A stretch of DNA of 64,000 nt, from positions 1 through 64,000 of the forward strand of contig NZ_JAILYJ010000009.1 of assembly GCF_019793465.1 (NCBI RefSeq), read 5' to 3'. A program made the position numbers and the translations under genes. The notes under the pieces were generated by a model, which saw only the letters and a program-made list of their open reading frames with translations, did not search any database and was not told the DNA's origin. Source of the DNA: Rhizobium croatiense (GTDB taxonomy: Bacteria > Pseudomonadota > Alphaproteobacteria > Rhizobiales > Rhizobiaceae). Every line of letters starts with the position of its first letter. Within the stretch, counting starts at the first letter, position 1. Below, in pieces: positions 41,176-49,810 of the stretch.

Positions 41176-41661
41176 TCAACGCATGCGTTTGGCAAGATAA
41201 TAGCTGCTGACGACAAGGCAGACGAGACCAAGCGGCAGGAAAAGGCGTAGACCGATCACCAGGAACTGATAGACGGCGCTGATGCTGGTGAAGATGAACT
41301 GGAAGACCCAGATGTCGCTTCCGAAGGGCGCGTGCCAGCGCGAATAGAAGATCCGATATTCCATCGCGAAGAGGAAGGCCGTCATCGCGATTGTGGCCGC
41401 GATCAGCGTCACGAAAAAGGCGGCGAAACGCGCCTCCGGCGGCTTGCCATAGGCGAGGAAGCGGGCGGTCGGCAAAGCGAAGGGCCAGGCGAGCAGGCCG
41501 CCGAGGAAATAGAGCGCGGCGACTTCGGCAAGCCGGCTCGTCTCCAGGCCGTTGCGGAGATAGAGACCCAGCATGGCGGAGACGAGCATCTGCACGGCCC
41601 AAAGCAAGGCGCCGAGGATCAGATGGGAGTAGGGCGGCCATGCCGCCCTGAGGCGCTCCAT
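41176..41661 (-). CDS. Four-helix membrane protein of unknown function
   Basis: A 161-residue protein with about four hydrophobic segments (HLILGALLWAVQMLVSAMLG; YFLGGLLAWPFALPTARFLA; AAFFVTLIAATIAMTAFLFA; FLVIGLRLFLPLGLVCLVVS). No family is recognised. It starts 14 bases after the DUF2259 gene on the same strand, so it probably belongs to the rpe-DUF2259 transcript. Start choice is uncertain because no clear ribosome-binding site is seen. Confidence 0.7.
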   Translation of the reverse strand: MERLRAAWPPYSHLILGALLWAVQMLVSAMLGLYLRNGLETSRLAEVAALYFLGGLLAWPFALPTARFLAYGKPPEARFAAFFVTLIAATIAMTAFLFAMEYRIFYSRWHAPFGSDIWVFQFIFTSISAVYQFLVIGLRLFLPLGLVCLVVSSYYLAKRMR

Positions 41662-41675
41662 GTCGGGCAACCAGC

Positions 41676-42401
41676 TCAGGGATGAACCGCAACGGCGATC
41701 CAGCGTCCGTTCCTTTGCGCATCGAAGGCCAGGACGAGGGCGATATGAACCTGGTTTGCGGCTTCCGGCTGATAGACGACGGCGCCGCCGATCCTGTATT
41801 CGACCGAACATGCGCGCTCGGCCGGAACCGTTTGCACCTGGCGCGCCGCCTGCCGGTTCGGAGCGCCTTCCTTCTCGATCATCTGCAGGCTGAAGCCGAG
41901 GACCCGCTTGGCGATCGCCGCGCAGTCCTTCGGCACCGCGATCGGCAACTCGCCGAGCGAAAGCGTATAGGGCGATTTCGGCGGGCCGTCGGTCGCAAGC
42001 GTCGTGTAGCGCAGCGTCTTTGCGGGTGAGCCGAGTTCGGTCGGCGGATTGAAGGCGGCGATCAGGCCGGGGTTGGTCAGGAGATCGTATTTGTCCATCT
42101 GGCCGCGCGCCGCCGTGAGATTCTGCCGCCGCGCCTTGGAAAGATTGGCGTCCTTGTCGGTCAGCTCGGTGCGGAACGGCGTGCCCTCGAGATACTGGCC
42201 CTTATCGGTATCGATGAAATAGGTGTTGGAATAGGGGACATTGCTGCCCTCCTTGAGGCCGAATTCCTGGAATGCGAAGACCTTGCCGTCGGCGGAAAAG
42301 CCGATCGGCTGGATACTGGCAATGTCGCCGGCAAGTGACAGGCCGGGCAGGCCGGCGAGTGCGGCGGCGAGCACGCCGCCTAAGAAAAGCTGCTTCTTCA
42401 T
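41676..42401 (-). CDS. DUF2259 secreted protein
   Basis: A 241-residue protein with a signal peptide (MKKQLFLGGVLAAALAGLPG, cleavage near LSLA) and a mature part beginning GDIASIQPIGFSADGKVFAFQEFG, the DUF2259 pattern of predicted secreted proteins. Two cysteines near 161 and 199 may form a disulfide. Its start overlaps the rpe stop by four bases. Function unknown. Confidence 0.85.
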   Translation of the reverse strand: MKKQLFLGGVLAAALAGLPGLSLAGDIASIQPIGFSADGKVFAFQEFGLKEGSNVPYSNTYFIDTDKGQYLEGTPFRTELTDKDANLSKARRQNLTAARGQMDKYDLLTNPGLIAAFNPPTELGSPAKTLRYTTLATDGPPKSPYTLSLGELPIAVPKDCAAIAKRVLGFSLQMIEKEGAPNRQAARQVQTVPAERACSVEYRIGGAVVYQPEAANQVHIALVLAFDAQRNGRWIAVAVHP

Positions 42402-43075
42402 GCGCGTGCCCCTTCGGCTGCCTGACGCAGATCGGCGACGGTCCGGCGATAATCCTCGACCGTATCACCCTTGAAAATCGCCGAGCCGGCGACGAGGACG
42501 TTGCCGCCGGCGCGGGCGATTGCCGGCGCCGTTTCCACAGTGACGCCGCCGTCGACCTCAAGCTCGATCGGCCTATCACCGATCAGCGACTTTGCCGCCG
42601 CGATCTTGGCTGCCATCGCCGGAATGAACTTCTGTCCGCCGAAGCCGGGATTGACCGACATGATGAGGATGAGGTCGACATCGTCGAGCACGTTCTCGAT
42701 GGCGCTGAGCGGGGTTGCCGGATTGAGCGTCACCCCGACCTTCTTGCCGAGATTGCGGACAGTCTGCAGCGACCGATGCAGATGCGGCCCGGATTCGGCA
42801 TGGACGGTGATGCGGTCGCAGCCGGCCTTGGCGAAAGCTTCGAGATAGTCGTCGACCGGCGAGATCATCAAGTGGCAGTCGAAGGTGGCGTCCGTATAGG
42901 CGCGCAGCGACTTGATGACATCGGGGCCGAAGGAGATGTTCGGCACGAAATGCCCGTCCATCACGTCGAGGTGGATCCAGTCGGCCCCGGCCGCGGTGAC
43001 ATTGCGCACCTCCTCGCCGAGCCTGGCGAAATCCGCCGCGAGGATCGAGGGGGCAATGCGAATGGGCAGCGTCAT
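42398..43075 (-). CDS. rpe: Ribulose-phosphate 3-epimerase
   Basis: A 225-residue TIM-barrel epimerase interconverting ribulose 5-phosphate and xylulose 5-phosphate. IAPSILAADFARLGEEV, WIHLDVMDGHFVPNISFGPD (metal His and catalytic Asp) and MSVNPGFGGQKF are the classic motifs; ELEVDGGV holds the second catalytic Asp. The ATG at 43075 has GGAGT nine bases upstream. It overlaps the DUF2259 gene by four bases. Confidence 0.96.
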   Translation of the reverse strand: MTLPIRIAPSILAADFARLGEEVRNVTAAGADWIHLDVMDGHFVPNISFGPDVIKSLRAYTDATFDCHLMISPVDDYLEAFAKAGCDRITVHAESGPHLHRSLQTVRNLGKKVGVTLNPATPLSAIENVLDDVDLILIMSVNPGFGGQKFIPAMAAKIAAAKSLIGDRPIELEVDGGVTVETAPAIARAGGNVLVAGSAIFKGDTVEDYRRTVADLRQAAEGARA

Positions 43076-43137
43076 CAAGTCTTACTCCATATGGGCGCCA
43101 GCCGAGCAGGGCGCCGGAATTCAAGGCTGGCCGCCGC

Positions 43138-44220
43138 TTATTGCGTCGGCGCAGCCGGTGGAAAAAAGCCGTTGCCGCGCCATTCGAGCAGGCGGTACGG
43201 GTTTTGCGAAAGCTCATGCGTGCCGGTGAAGGCGACGGCACCGACCGGGGTCTGGAATGTCGTGCCGAGCAGCGTCTCCTGCAGGGGCTTGCCGGCCGCA
43301 GCGGCGGCTTCGGCCGCCTGGCCGGCAATGAACGCCGCCGCCAGCGACGGCAGGACATAACCTTCCGGCTCGATCCCTTTGGCGCGCAACGTTTCGGCCG
43401 CCGCCGCGGCTTCCGGCAGAACGGCATATTCGGGCAGGGCGACGGCGCGCACGCCGGACCCGAGCGGCAGCGGCTGATCGGCGGCGCGCATGGCGTCGCC
43501 GCCGAGGATGGAGAGCGGGATGTTCTCGGCTTCTGCGTCGCGGGCGATGACGGCGATGTCGTTGCGGTCGCCGCCGACGAAGACCCTGGTGGCGCCGGCC
43601 CGTTTCAGGCGGCGGACAAGAGCGATCTGCTGCTCCTGCCCCGGGCGATAGGTATCGGTGAAGACCGGTTTCAGGCCGTTCTGTTCCAGCGCGTTGCGCA
43701 CCGCTTCCGTCAGTTCGCGGCCGTGAATGGTGCCGTCCTCGATCAGGGCGATCGGGTCGGCTGCCCAGTTCTTCAGGATCACTTCGTTGATCTTTGCCGC
43801 CTCGGCGCCATCGGCGGGCGCCATGCGGAAGAGCGGCCAGCCATTTTTCAGCGCGTCCTCCATCAGGATGCGCGAGCGCACGGAGACGGTGATCGCCGGA
43901 ATGCCGGCATCCTTCAGCTTCGGCAGGGCGCCTTCCAGCGTCTCGCTGCAGAGAAAGCCGACGGCGATCTGCACCTTGGCCGCGACAAGCGCATCGCCGA
44001 CTGCCACGCCGCCATTGTCCTCGCAGGTTTCGTTGACGGCGACGAGCGTATTGCCCGACTGCTGGATCTCGAAACCGGCGCCGGCGGCAATCTGTGCGCC
44101 GAGCAGGGCGAGCGGGCCACTTTCAGGGGCAACGACGCCGACCGTCACGCCGGCCGCGTGGCCTTGCGCCGCCGCTCCCAGCAGCATCAGAACGGAAGCT
44201 ATGCCACGCAGGTTGATCAT
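43138..44220 (-). CDS. Branched-chain amino-acid-type ABC solute-binding protein
   Basis: A 360-residue periplasmic binding protein of the LivJ/LivK type. It has a signal peptide ending near GHAAG (residues 1-23), then VTVGVVAPESGPLALLGAQI, the start of the Peripla_BP_6 fold, and PAITVSVRSR and DTYRPGQEQQIALVRRLKRA in the two lobes. No permease or ATPase gene is adjacent, so it may serve a transporter elsewhere or act as a receptor. It lies 62 bases upstream of rpe on the same strand. Ligand unknown. Confidence 0.87.
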   Translation of the reverse strand: MINLRGIASVLMLLGAAAQGHAAGVTVGVVAPESGPLALLGAQIAAGAGFEIQQSGNTLVAVNETCEDNGGVAVGDALVAAKVQIAVGFLCSETLEGALPKLKDAGIPAITVSVRSRILMEDALKNGWPLFRMAPADGAEAAKINEVILKNWAADPIALIEDGTIHGRELTEAVRNALEQNGLKPVFTDTYRPGQEQQIALVRRLKRAGATRVFVGGDRNDIAVIARDAEAENIPLSILGGDAMRAADQPLPLGSGVRAVALPEYAVLPEAAAAAETLRAKGIEPEGYVLPSLAAAFIAGQAAEAAAAAGKPLQETLLGTTFQTPVGAVAFTGTHELSQNPYRLLEWRGNGFFPPAAPTQ

Positions 44221-44469
44221 GAAAGGCGGAGATCCCTAGCCATCGTCCATGCCCTTTTATCCGCAAGGCCGCGATCGTCAAAGAAAAACAAGCGTAACCC
44301 AATGCTTTTCACCGGTCCTATTGTAGAAAAGGTAACCCATGCTCGCCATATTGGCGCGATGGAAAGTCGAACTGCAGCGCAGGACGTCCTTTCGGTGACG
44401 CAAAGGACGCTGCAGCACTTTGAATTGCCGCGTAATTTTGTCCTCAGATCGATTCCGATTTATGGATGT

Positions 44470-44997
44470 ATGCAGTCGGCAGAAGAGCGTACGGAGAAGC
44501 AGTTGTTGAACAGGCAGCATATCGACCCCGGCCTTTATCGCGATGCCATGAGCCGTTATGCCGGCCATGTGCAACTCGTGACGACGGTGATGGAAGGCAT
44601 GCGCCGGGGCGTCACCATAACAGCCGCCTGCTCGGTCTCGGATAATCCGGCCTCGGTGCTGATCTGCCTCAACAACACCAATCCGAAGAACGAGATTTTT
44701 TTCCGCAGCGGTATCTTCGTGCTGAACACGCTCGGCGCTCACCACCAGAGCGTTGCCGACGCGTTCTCCGGACGCACGGCGCTTGCCGATGACGAACGCT
44801 TCGCCGGCGCCCGTTTCGACACACTTGTCACCGGCGCGCCGGTCCTTGCCGATGCGCTTGCCGCCTTCGATTGCCGGGTGACCGACATCAAGGAAATGCC
44901 GACCCATAACGTCATCTTCGGCGAAGTCGCCGCCGTCCGCTTCAGTGAGAAGCATCCGGCGCTCATTTATATGAACCGGGATTATCACACGCTGTGA
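44470..44997 (+). CDS. Flavin reductase-like FMN-binding protein
   Basis: A 175-residue split-barrel flavoprotein of the flavin reductase / HpaC-like group. YAGHVQLVTTVMEGMRRGVTITAACSVSDNPASVLICLNNTNP is the FMN-binding region, and HNVIFGEVAAVRF is the C-terminal family motif. These enzymes use NAD(P)H to reduce free flavin for two-component monooxygenases. No monooxygenase is adjacent. The ATG at 44470 matches the domain start, but an earlier in-frame ATG (44359) is possible. A 40-base imperfect hairpin lies upstream. Confidence 0.82.
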   Translation: MQSAEERTEKQLLNRQHIDPGLYRDAMSRYAGHVQLVTTVMEGMRRGVTITAACSVSDNPASVLICLNNTNPKNEIFFRSGIFVLNTLGAHHQSVADAFSGRTALADDERFAGARFDTLVTGAPVLADALAAFDCRVTDIKEMPTHNVIFGEVAAVRFSEKHPALIYMNRDYHTL

Positions 44998-45029
44998 TCG
45001 CCGCAGCGGGGATTTTGAGGGAATAGAGA

Positions 45030-45350
45030 ATGGACAATGCCGGGATCGAGGAAATGTTTCAGGGGCTCGGCCCAGTCACGATCAAGCGCATGTTCGGCGG
45101 CAAAGGCATTTATCACCTCGGGCGCATCGTTGCAGTTGAAGTGCGCGACGAGATGCTGCTGAAGGCCGACGAGACAAGCGCCCCGGAATTTGCCGCCGCC
45201 GGCGCCACGCAATGGGCCTATGAGGGCAAGAAGGGCAAGCCGGTGAAGATGCCCTACTGGTCGATCCCCGAAGAGGCCTACGACGATCCCGATCTGATGG
45301 CGAAATGGGTAAGGCTTGCCTATGAGGCGGCGCTACGCGCAGAGGACTAA
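45030..45350 (+). CDS. TfoX N-terminal-domain protein
   Basis: A 106-residue protein with the TfoX-N (Sxy-like) domain: MFQGLGPVTIKRMFGGKGIYHLGRIVAVEVRDEMLLKAD, then MPYWSIPEEAYDDPDLMAKWV. In Vibrio and Haemophilus full-length TfoX controls competence; these single-domain proteins are common in alphaproteobacteria without known role. It is 32 bases after the flavin reductase gene. Confidence 0.88.
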   Translation: MDNAGIEEMFQGLGPVTIKRMFGGKGIYHLGRIVAVEVRDEMLLKADETSAPEFAAAGATQWAYEGKKGKPVKMPYWSIPEEAYDDPDLMAKWVRLAYEAALRAED

Positions 45351-45451
45351 AGCGCGTCGCATCAAATTTGATTCACGCAACGCGCTTTAGCTCTTTGTTT
45401 TTATGCATGTCGTTGTCCCGGAACCGCTGCACACTTCCGGGCGACATGCAT
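45347..45451. repeat. Composite rhizobial intergenic repeat (two hairpins)
   Basis: Hairpin 1 pairs CTAAAGCGCGT (45347-45357) with ACGCGCTTTAG (45380-45390). A TTTGTTTTTA spacer follows, then hairpin 2 pairs ATGCATGTCG (45403-45412) and CCCGGAA (45417-45423) with TTCCGGG (45435-45441) and CGACATGCAT (45442-45451). From memory this two-hairpin module recurs between Rhizobium genes; copy number cannot be counted here. It abuts the stop codons of TfoX-N and the convergent Nudix gene and can terminate both. Confidence 0.65.
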
Positions 45452-45873
45452 TAACGCTGTTCGGCGGCCGGCAAAGCAGATATTGCCGCCCTGGTAAAGG
45501 CCGACAGCGGCGTGGGCAAATCGGTTAAGGCAAACCAGCCGAAATCCGAAAGCTTGTCCGGTTCGGTCAATTGCGGCTCGCCTTCGACATCGCGGGCGAG
45601 ATAAAGGATAGACATCCAGTGCTGGCGGTCGGCATCGAGGATCTGTTCGGTCACGGCAATCCGTTCGATCCGGCCGATCTTGAGGCCGGTTTCTTCTTCG
45701 GCCTCGCGACGTGCGGCTTCTTCAGCCGGCTCCATGTGATCGACCTTGCCGCCGACAATGTTCCAGTAGCCCGCTTCAGGCGGATTCACGCGTCTGTAGA
45801 GGAGGATCCTGTCGTCTCGAAGGATCACCAGACCAACGCCGAGGCCCGGGAAATCATGGCCGGGCCTGCCCAT
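45451..45873 (-). CDS. Nudix hydrolase
   Basis: A 140-residue Nudix protein. The Nudix box is intact: GGKVDHMEPAEEAARREAEEETGL fits GX5EX7REUXEEXGU, with the metal-binding REAEEETG helix. It hydrolyses a nucleoside-diphosphate-linked compound; the MutT-like size and LLYRRVNPPEAGYWNIVGGK segment suggest a housecleaning nucleotide pyrophosphatase. It starts seven bases after the helicase gene on the same strand. Confidence 0.9.
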   Translation of the reverse strand: MGRPGHDFPGLGVGLVILRDDRILLYRRVNPPEAGYWNIVGGKVDHMEPAEEAARREAEEETGLKIGRIERIAVTEQILDADRQHWMSILYLARDVEGEPQLTEPDKLSDFGWFALTDLPTPLSAFTRAAISALPAAEQR

Positions 45874-45880
45874 TGGATGT

Positions 45881-47398
45881 TCAGACCTTGGCGCTGCCGG
45901 CGATCAGCATGAAGGCGGGGATGTCGTCGCCGAAACCGACCGGGGTCGGGCCGTCGTCGTGATCGCGATGACGGCGGCGGTCGCGGCTGTCGTCGTTTGC
46001 CGGGTAGGGCCGATTGTTGCGCGCATTGTTTTGCGGCTTCTGCTCTGCTTTGCGCTCGTTCTTCAAGACTTCGGCCCTTGCTGGTGCTGCTTCGATCACT
46101 TGGACGTCATTATCCTGTATGTCGTTATCAGATTTATGACTCGCGGCGCCGCGATTGCCGCGCCCACGCCCACGATCCCTCTCGCCGCGCTCACCCTTTG
46201 CGCCGCGGTCGCGGCTGTTGCGCCGCGGGCGCTCGTTGTCGGCGCTTTCTTCGGCCGGCGGCAGTGAATTCACATCGCCGCTCAGCCATTCGACCTTTTC
46301 GCCGATCAGCTTCTCGATCGCATCGACGAATTTGGTGTCACGCTTGGTCACGAGCGTAAAGGCGGCGCCCGACCGGCCGGCACGGCCGGTGCGGCCGATG
46401 CGGTGGACATAATCCTCGGAATGGATCGGCACGTCGAAATTGAAGACGTGGCTGACATCCGGAATGTCGAGGCCGCGGGCGGCGACGTCGGAGGCGACCA
46501 GCAGCTGGAGATTGCCGTCACGGAAGCTCTGCAGCATCATCGTGCGGGAGCGCTGATCCATGTCGCCATGCAGCGCACCGACGGAGAAGCCGTGGCGCTC
46601 CAGCGAACGGAAGAGATCGGCGACGTCCTTCTTGCGGTTGCAGAAGATGATGGCGTTCTTCAGCTCGGTCTGCGCACGGACGAGCTCGCGCAGAACCGCG
46701 CGTTTCTCGTAGTCCTTGCTGTGCGAGGCGACGAAGCGCTGCGTCACGGTCTTGGCGGCCGATGCCGGCTTTGCCACCTCGATGCGCTCCGGATTCTGCA
46801 GGAAGCGGTCGGCGAGCTTCTGGATCTCCGGCGGCATGGTCGCCGAGAAGAACAGCGTCTGGCGGGTGAAGGGGATGAGCTTGGCGATGCGCTCGATATC
46901 GGGGATGAAACCCATGTCGAGCATGCGGTCGGCTTCGTCGATGACGAGGATTTCGACGCCGCTCATCAAAAGCTTGCCGCGTTCGAAATGGTCGAGCAGG
47001 CGGCCGGGCGTGCAGATCAGCACATCGGCGCCGCGCTCAAGCTTGCGGTCCTGGTCTTCGAACGACACGCCGCCGATCAGCAGAGCGACGTTCAGACGAT
47101 GGTTCTTGCCGTACTTCTCGAAATTCTCGGCGACCTGGGCAGCGAGTTCGCGGGTCGGCTCGAGGATCAGCGTGCGGGGCATGCGCGCGCGGGCGCGGCC
47201 CTTTTCCAATAGCGACAGCATCGGCAGCACGAAGGATGCGGTCTTGCCGGTTCCGGTCTGCGCAATGCCGCAAATGTCGCGACGTTCGAGCGCAAAGGGA
47301 ATGGCCCCCGCCTGAATAGGCGTGGGGATCGTATAGCCCGCGTCGGTAACAGCGGATAACACTTTTTGGCTCAAGCCAAGGTCAGCGAATGTCGTCAA
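45881..47398 (-). CDS. RhlE-like DEAD-box RNA helicase
   Basis: A 505-residue helicase. After FADLGLSQKVLSAVTDAGYTIPTPIQ (Q motif) come AQTGTGKTA (motif I), PTRELAAQ (Ia), DEAD (II), SAT (III), ARGLDIP (V) and HRIGRTGRAGR (VI). The tail (~385-505) is charged with Arg/Gly/Asp repeats (ERGERDRGRGRGNRG), typical of RNA-binding extensions in RhlE. These helicases act in ribosome assembly and RNA decay, often in the cold. No ATG suits the start; I use the TTG at 47398 where homology begins, with a TTG at 47464 as alternative. Confidence 0.88.
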   Translation of the reverse strand: MTTFADLGLSQKVLSAVTDAGYTIPTPIQAGAIPFALERRDICGIAQTGTGKTASFVLPMLSLLEKGRARARMPRTLILEPTRELAAQVAENFEKYGKNHRLNVALLIGGVSFEDQDRKLERGADVLICTPGRLLDHFERGKLLMSGVEILVIDEADRMLDMGFIPDIERIAKLIPFTRQTLFFSATMPPEIQKLADRFLQNPERIEVAKPASAAKTVTQRFVASHSKDYEKRAVLRELVRAQTELKNAIIFCNRKKDVADLFRSLERHGFSVGALHGDMDQRSRTMMLQSFRDGNLQLLVASDVAARGLDIPDVSHVFNFDVPIHSEDYVHRIGRTGRAGRSGAAFTLVTKRDTKFVDAIEKLIGEKVEWLSGDVNSLPPAEESADNERPRRNSRDRGAKGERGERDRGRGRGNRGAASHKSDNDIQDNDVQVIEAAPARAEVLKNERKAEQKPQNNARNNRPYPANDDSRDRRRHRDHDDGPTPVGFGDDIPAFMLIAGSAKV

Positions 47399-47555
47399 AG
47401 GGAAAACTGTTTCCGTTCCGGTTCGGCCGAGCTCTGAACGAGTCGGCGGGATTGCATGCCGCAATGCAGCGCGACATAGCCCCGAATGGTCGGCAAGTCA
47501 AGAAATAGAGAGGGCGCACTCCGTGCAGAGTGAAGCGATGGTTACCTGATGGCCA

Positions 47556-48878
47556 TTACTTGATATAGCTGGCGAGTTTAAGGCCGGCATTCATGAAATA
47601 TACTGGATCGACCGCCTGGCCGTTCTGGCGCACTTCATAGTGCAGATGGGTACCGGTCGAGCGGCCGGTGCTGCCGGCAAGCCCGATGACATCGTTGCGG
47701 CCGACCGTCTCGCCGACCTTGACGAGAACCTCTGACATATGGCCGTAGCGCGTCGAGATGCCGTTGCCATGGTCGACCTCGACCATATTGCCGTAGCCGC
47801 CCGTCCAGCCGGCAGCGATGACCTTGCCGGGCGCCGTCGGGCGGATCCTCTCGCCCGGCGAGAAACGGAAGTCAATGCCGGAATGGAGCGCCAGGCGGCC
47901 GAGGAACGGGTCGCGGCGGTTGCCGAAGGGGCTGGTGACGTCCTTGCCGATGGCGGGATTGCGGAAGGGCAGGGCCTCGGCGGTGCTGCGCACAGCCTCC
48001 AGCCGGGTCAGCGCGCCGTCGAGGGCGGCCAGCGAATTGTTGAAATCGTCGTTGCTCTCGGGTTCCAGATAGGGGCCGCCGATGGCGCTCTCCTCCTCCT
48101 GCCTGGCGGCGGCCGTCTCCTCGGGCACAGGAATCTTGAAGCGGGTCAGCACGGTCTCGATGGCGCTGGCGGCGTGGCCGGCGTCACTCGTCAGTTGCTC
48201 GACGCGGTTGCGCTGGTCCTGCTCGACATCCTTCAGCGACAGCGTCACCTTGGAGAAGATCCGGTCGGCGCGGTCGCCAACCGTCTCGGCGGACGGCACA
48301 TAGGCAAGCGTCGTATTGTCGGGCGTCGCGTCGGCGGGCGTGCCGCTCGCCAGCTGTCTCTCGATCGCCTCGATGCCGCCGGTGAGCGAAGCGCGCTTGT
48401 CCTTGATGTCGGGGGCAAAGGAGTGGACGGGCGATGACGGCGCCGGCAGGGCGCCGTTCTTTTCCGTCAGGCCGGAGCTTTCGGCGCGGTCGAGCAGATT
48501 GTCGAGCTTGCCGTGGCGCGAGGTCAGCGCCAGCTGCTGCTCCATCAGCTTGTCGACCTTGTCCTCGACCACCTGCTGGTCGAGAAGCTGGCGGGAGGTG
48601 ATGCGGTCGACCTGCGCGCGAAGGGCGGCGATGCGGTCCTCGTAGTCATGCTGCATGCGCGCCTGGCGCGCCATGGTGGCGCCGATCAGGTCGTCGCGCA
48701 GCACGAGGTAGGAGGTCGCCAGCAGATAGCCGATCGAGAAGACGCCGACGAAGCAGAAGGCAAGCGCCGCCATCCACGGCCGGACCGTCATGTGGCGCAC
48801 CTTGTCGCCGCTTGCCAGGATGAGGATGTGTTCCTGCGCTCGCCTGCCGAATACCCGGTGCTGATGTCCGCTGTTCAC
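47556..48878 (-). CDS. M23-family peptidoglycan peptidase, inner-membrane anchored
   Basis: A 440-residue protein with a short cytoplasmic N-terminus, one membrane helix (MAALAFCFVGVFSIGYLLAT), a long coiled-coil region (~60-290) and a C-terminal LytM/M23 domain. The zinc ligands are visible as HSGIDF (H..D) and HLHYEV. It resembles the DipM/EnvC-like cell-separation factors or MepM-type endopeptidases. The GTG at 48878 follows GGGAGA; an upstream GTG at 48926 has no site. Confidence 0.87.
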   Translation of the reverse strand: MNSGHQHRVFGRRAQEHILILASGDKVRHMTVRPWMAALAFCFVGVFSIGYLLATSYLVLRDDLIGATMARQARMQHDYEDRIAALRAQVDRITSRQLLDQQVVEDKVDKLMEQQLALTSRHGKLDNLLDRAESSGLTEKNGALPAPSSPVHSFAPDIKDKRASLTGGIEAIERQLASGTPADATPDNTTLAYVPSAETVGDRADRIFSKVTLSLKDVEQDQRNRVEQLTSDAGHAASAIETVLTRFKIPVPEETAAARQEEESAIGGPYLEPESNDDFNNSLAALDGALTRLEAVRSTAEALPFRNPAIGKDVTSPFGNRRDPFLGRLALHSGIDFRFSPGERIRPTAPGKVIAAGWTGGYGNMVEVDHGNGISTRYGHMSEVLVKVGETVGRNDVIGLAGSTGRSTGTHLHYEVRQNGQAVDPVYFMNAGLKLASYIK

Positions 48879-48982
48879 GCAGGCTCTCCCGATTGATGCT
48901 CTACGCCTCTTTCGGAAATTAGACACCGTTATGGTTAATGAATGCTTTCTCGGCCGTCGTTTGCGTCAGAAAATCAATCACC

Positions 48983-49810
48983 TCAGGCGTGGCTGATCGA
49001 TGCCAGCGAGCGGTAGAAAGACGGCGTCAGCCCGGCTTCGGCACGGGCGAGATCGTTGAAGGGTGGCTTCAACGGTCCGCGGAAATTGGCGCGCACCAGC
49101 TCCTGGAAGGCCTTTGCCGGATCGCGCTTTTCGCGGGCGCAGAGGAAGCGGAACCATTTGGCGCCGACGGCGACATGACCTTTTTCGTCGTTATAGATGA
49201 CGTCGAGCACGGCAGCGCTTTCGAGATCGCCGGTCTCGCGCATCTTGGCCTGCAGCGACGGTGTGACGTCGAGGCCGCGGGCTTCGAGAATCAGCGGCAC
49301 GACGGCGAGCCTTGCCGTCAGGTCGTTGCGCGTCGAATGGGCCGCCTGCCACAACCCGTCATGAGCGGGAAGATCGCCGTAATCGGCGCCGAGATCGTTG
49401 AGGCGGGCGCGTACCATGCGGAAATGTTTCGCCTCCTCGAAAGCGACCTGCATCCAGCCGTCGAAGAAGGAATTCGGCACCTGTTCGGTCGCGAATCGGG
49501 CAACGATATCGAGCGCCAGGTCGACAGCGTTGAGCTCGATATGGGCGATGGCATGCAGCAGGGCGATCCGGCCTTTCAGCGTGTGCAGCGAGCGTTTCTC
49601 CACCTGGGTCGGCGGCGTCAGCACCGGTTTGTCGGGACGGCCGGGCCTTTCCGGCAGGGCGGCGTCGAGCGGCGAGCGCAGCGACACCCGGCGGGCGAAC
49701 CAGCGGGTGGCGCTTTCCTGCGCAAGGGCCGTCTTGCGGTCGAGATCGGCCGAGCGGATGGCGTCGATGGCGCCGCCGCGCAACGAGCTTATCGCGAAAT
49801 CGCCGGTCAC
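48983..49810 (-). CDS. DUF455 ferritin-like protein
   Basis: A 275-residue protein of the DUF455 family. Ferritin-like metal-binding motifs are visible in helices: HAIAHIELNAVDLALD (E..H type), QVAFEEAKHFRMVRARL (EExxH) and IYNDEKGHVAVGAKWF (ExxH). It probably holds a di-iron centre; some relatives are thought to be monooxygenase- or tRNA-hydroxylase-like, but no activity is established. Its GTG start overlaps the bcp stop by four bases, tying it to a peroxiredoxin. Confidence 0.87.
   Translation of the reverse strand: MTGDFAISSLRGGAIDAIRSADLDRKTALAQESATRWFARRVSLRSPLDAALPERPGRPDKPVLTPPTQVEKRSLHTLKGRIALLHAIAHIELNAVDLALDIVARFATEQVPNSFFDGWMQVAFEEAKHFRMVRARLNDLGADYGDLPAHDGLWQAAHSTRNDLTARLAVVPLILEARGLDVTPSLQAKMRETGDLESAAVLDVIYNDEKGHVAVGAKWFRFLCAREKRDPAKAFQELVRANFRGPLKPPFNDLARAEAGLTPSFYRSLASISHA

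Noticed and set aside
44221..44469. FMN riboswitch before the flavin reductase gene
   Set aside because: The conserved FMN aptamer segments are absent; only a simple hairpin is seen.
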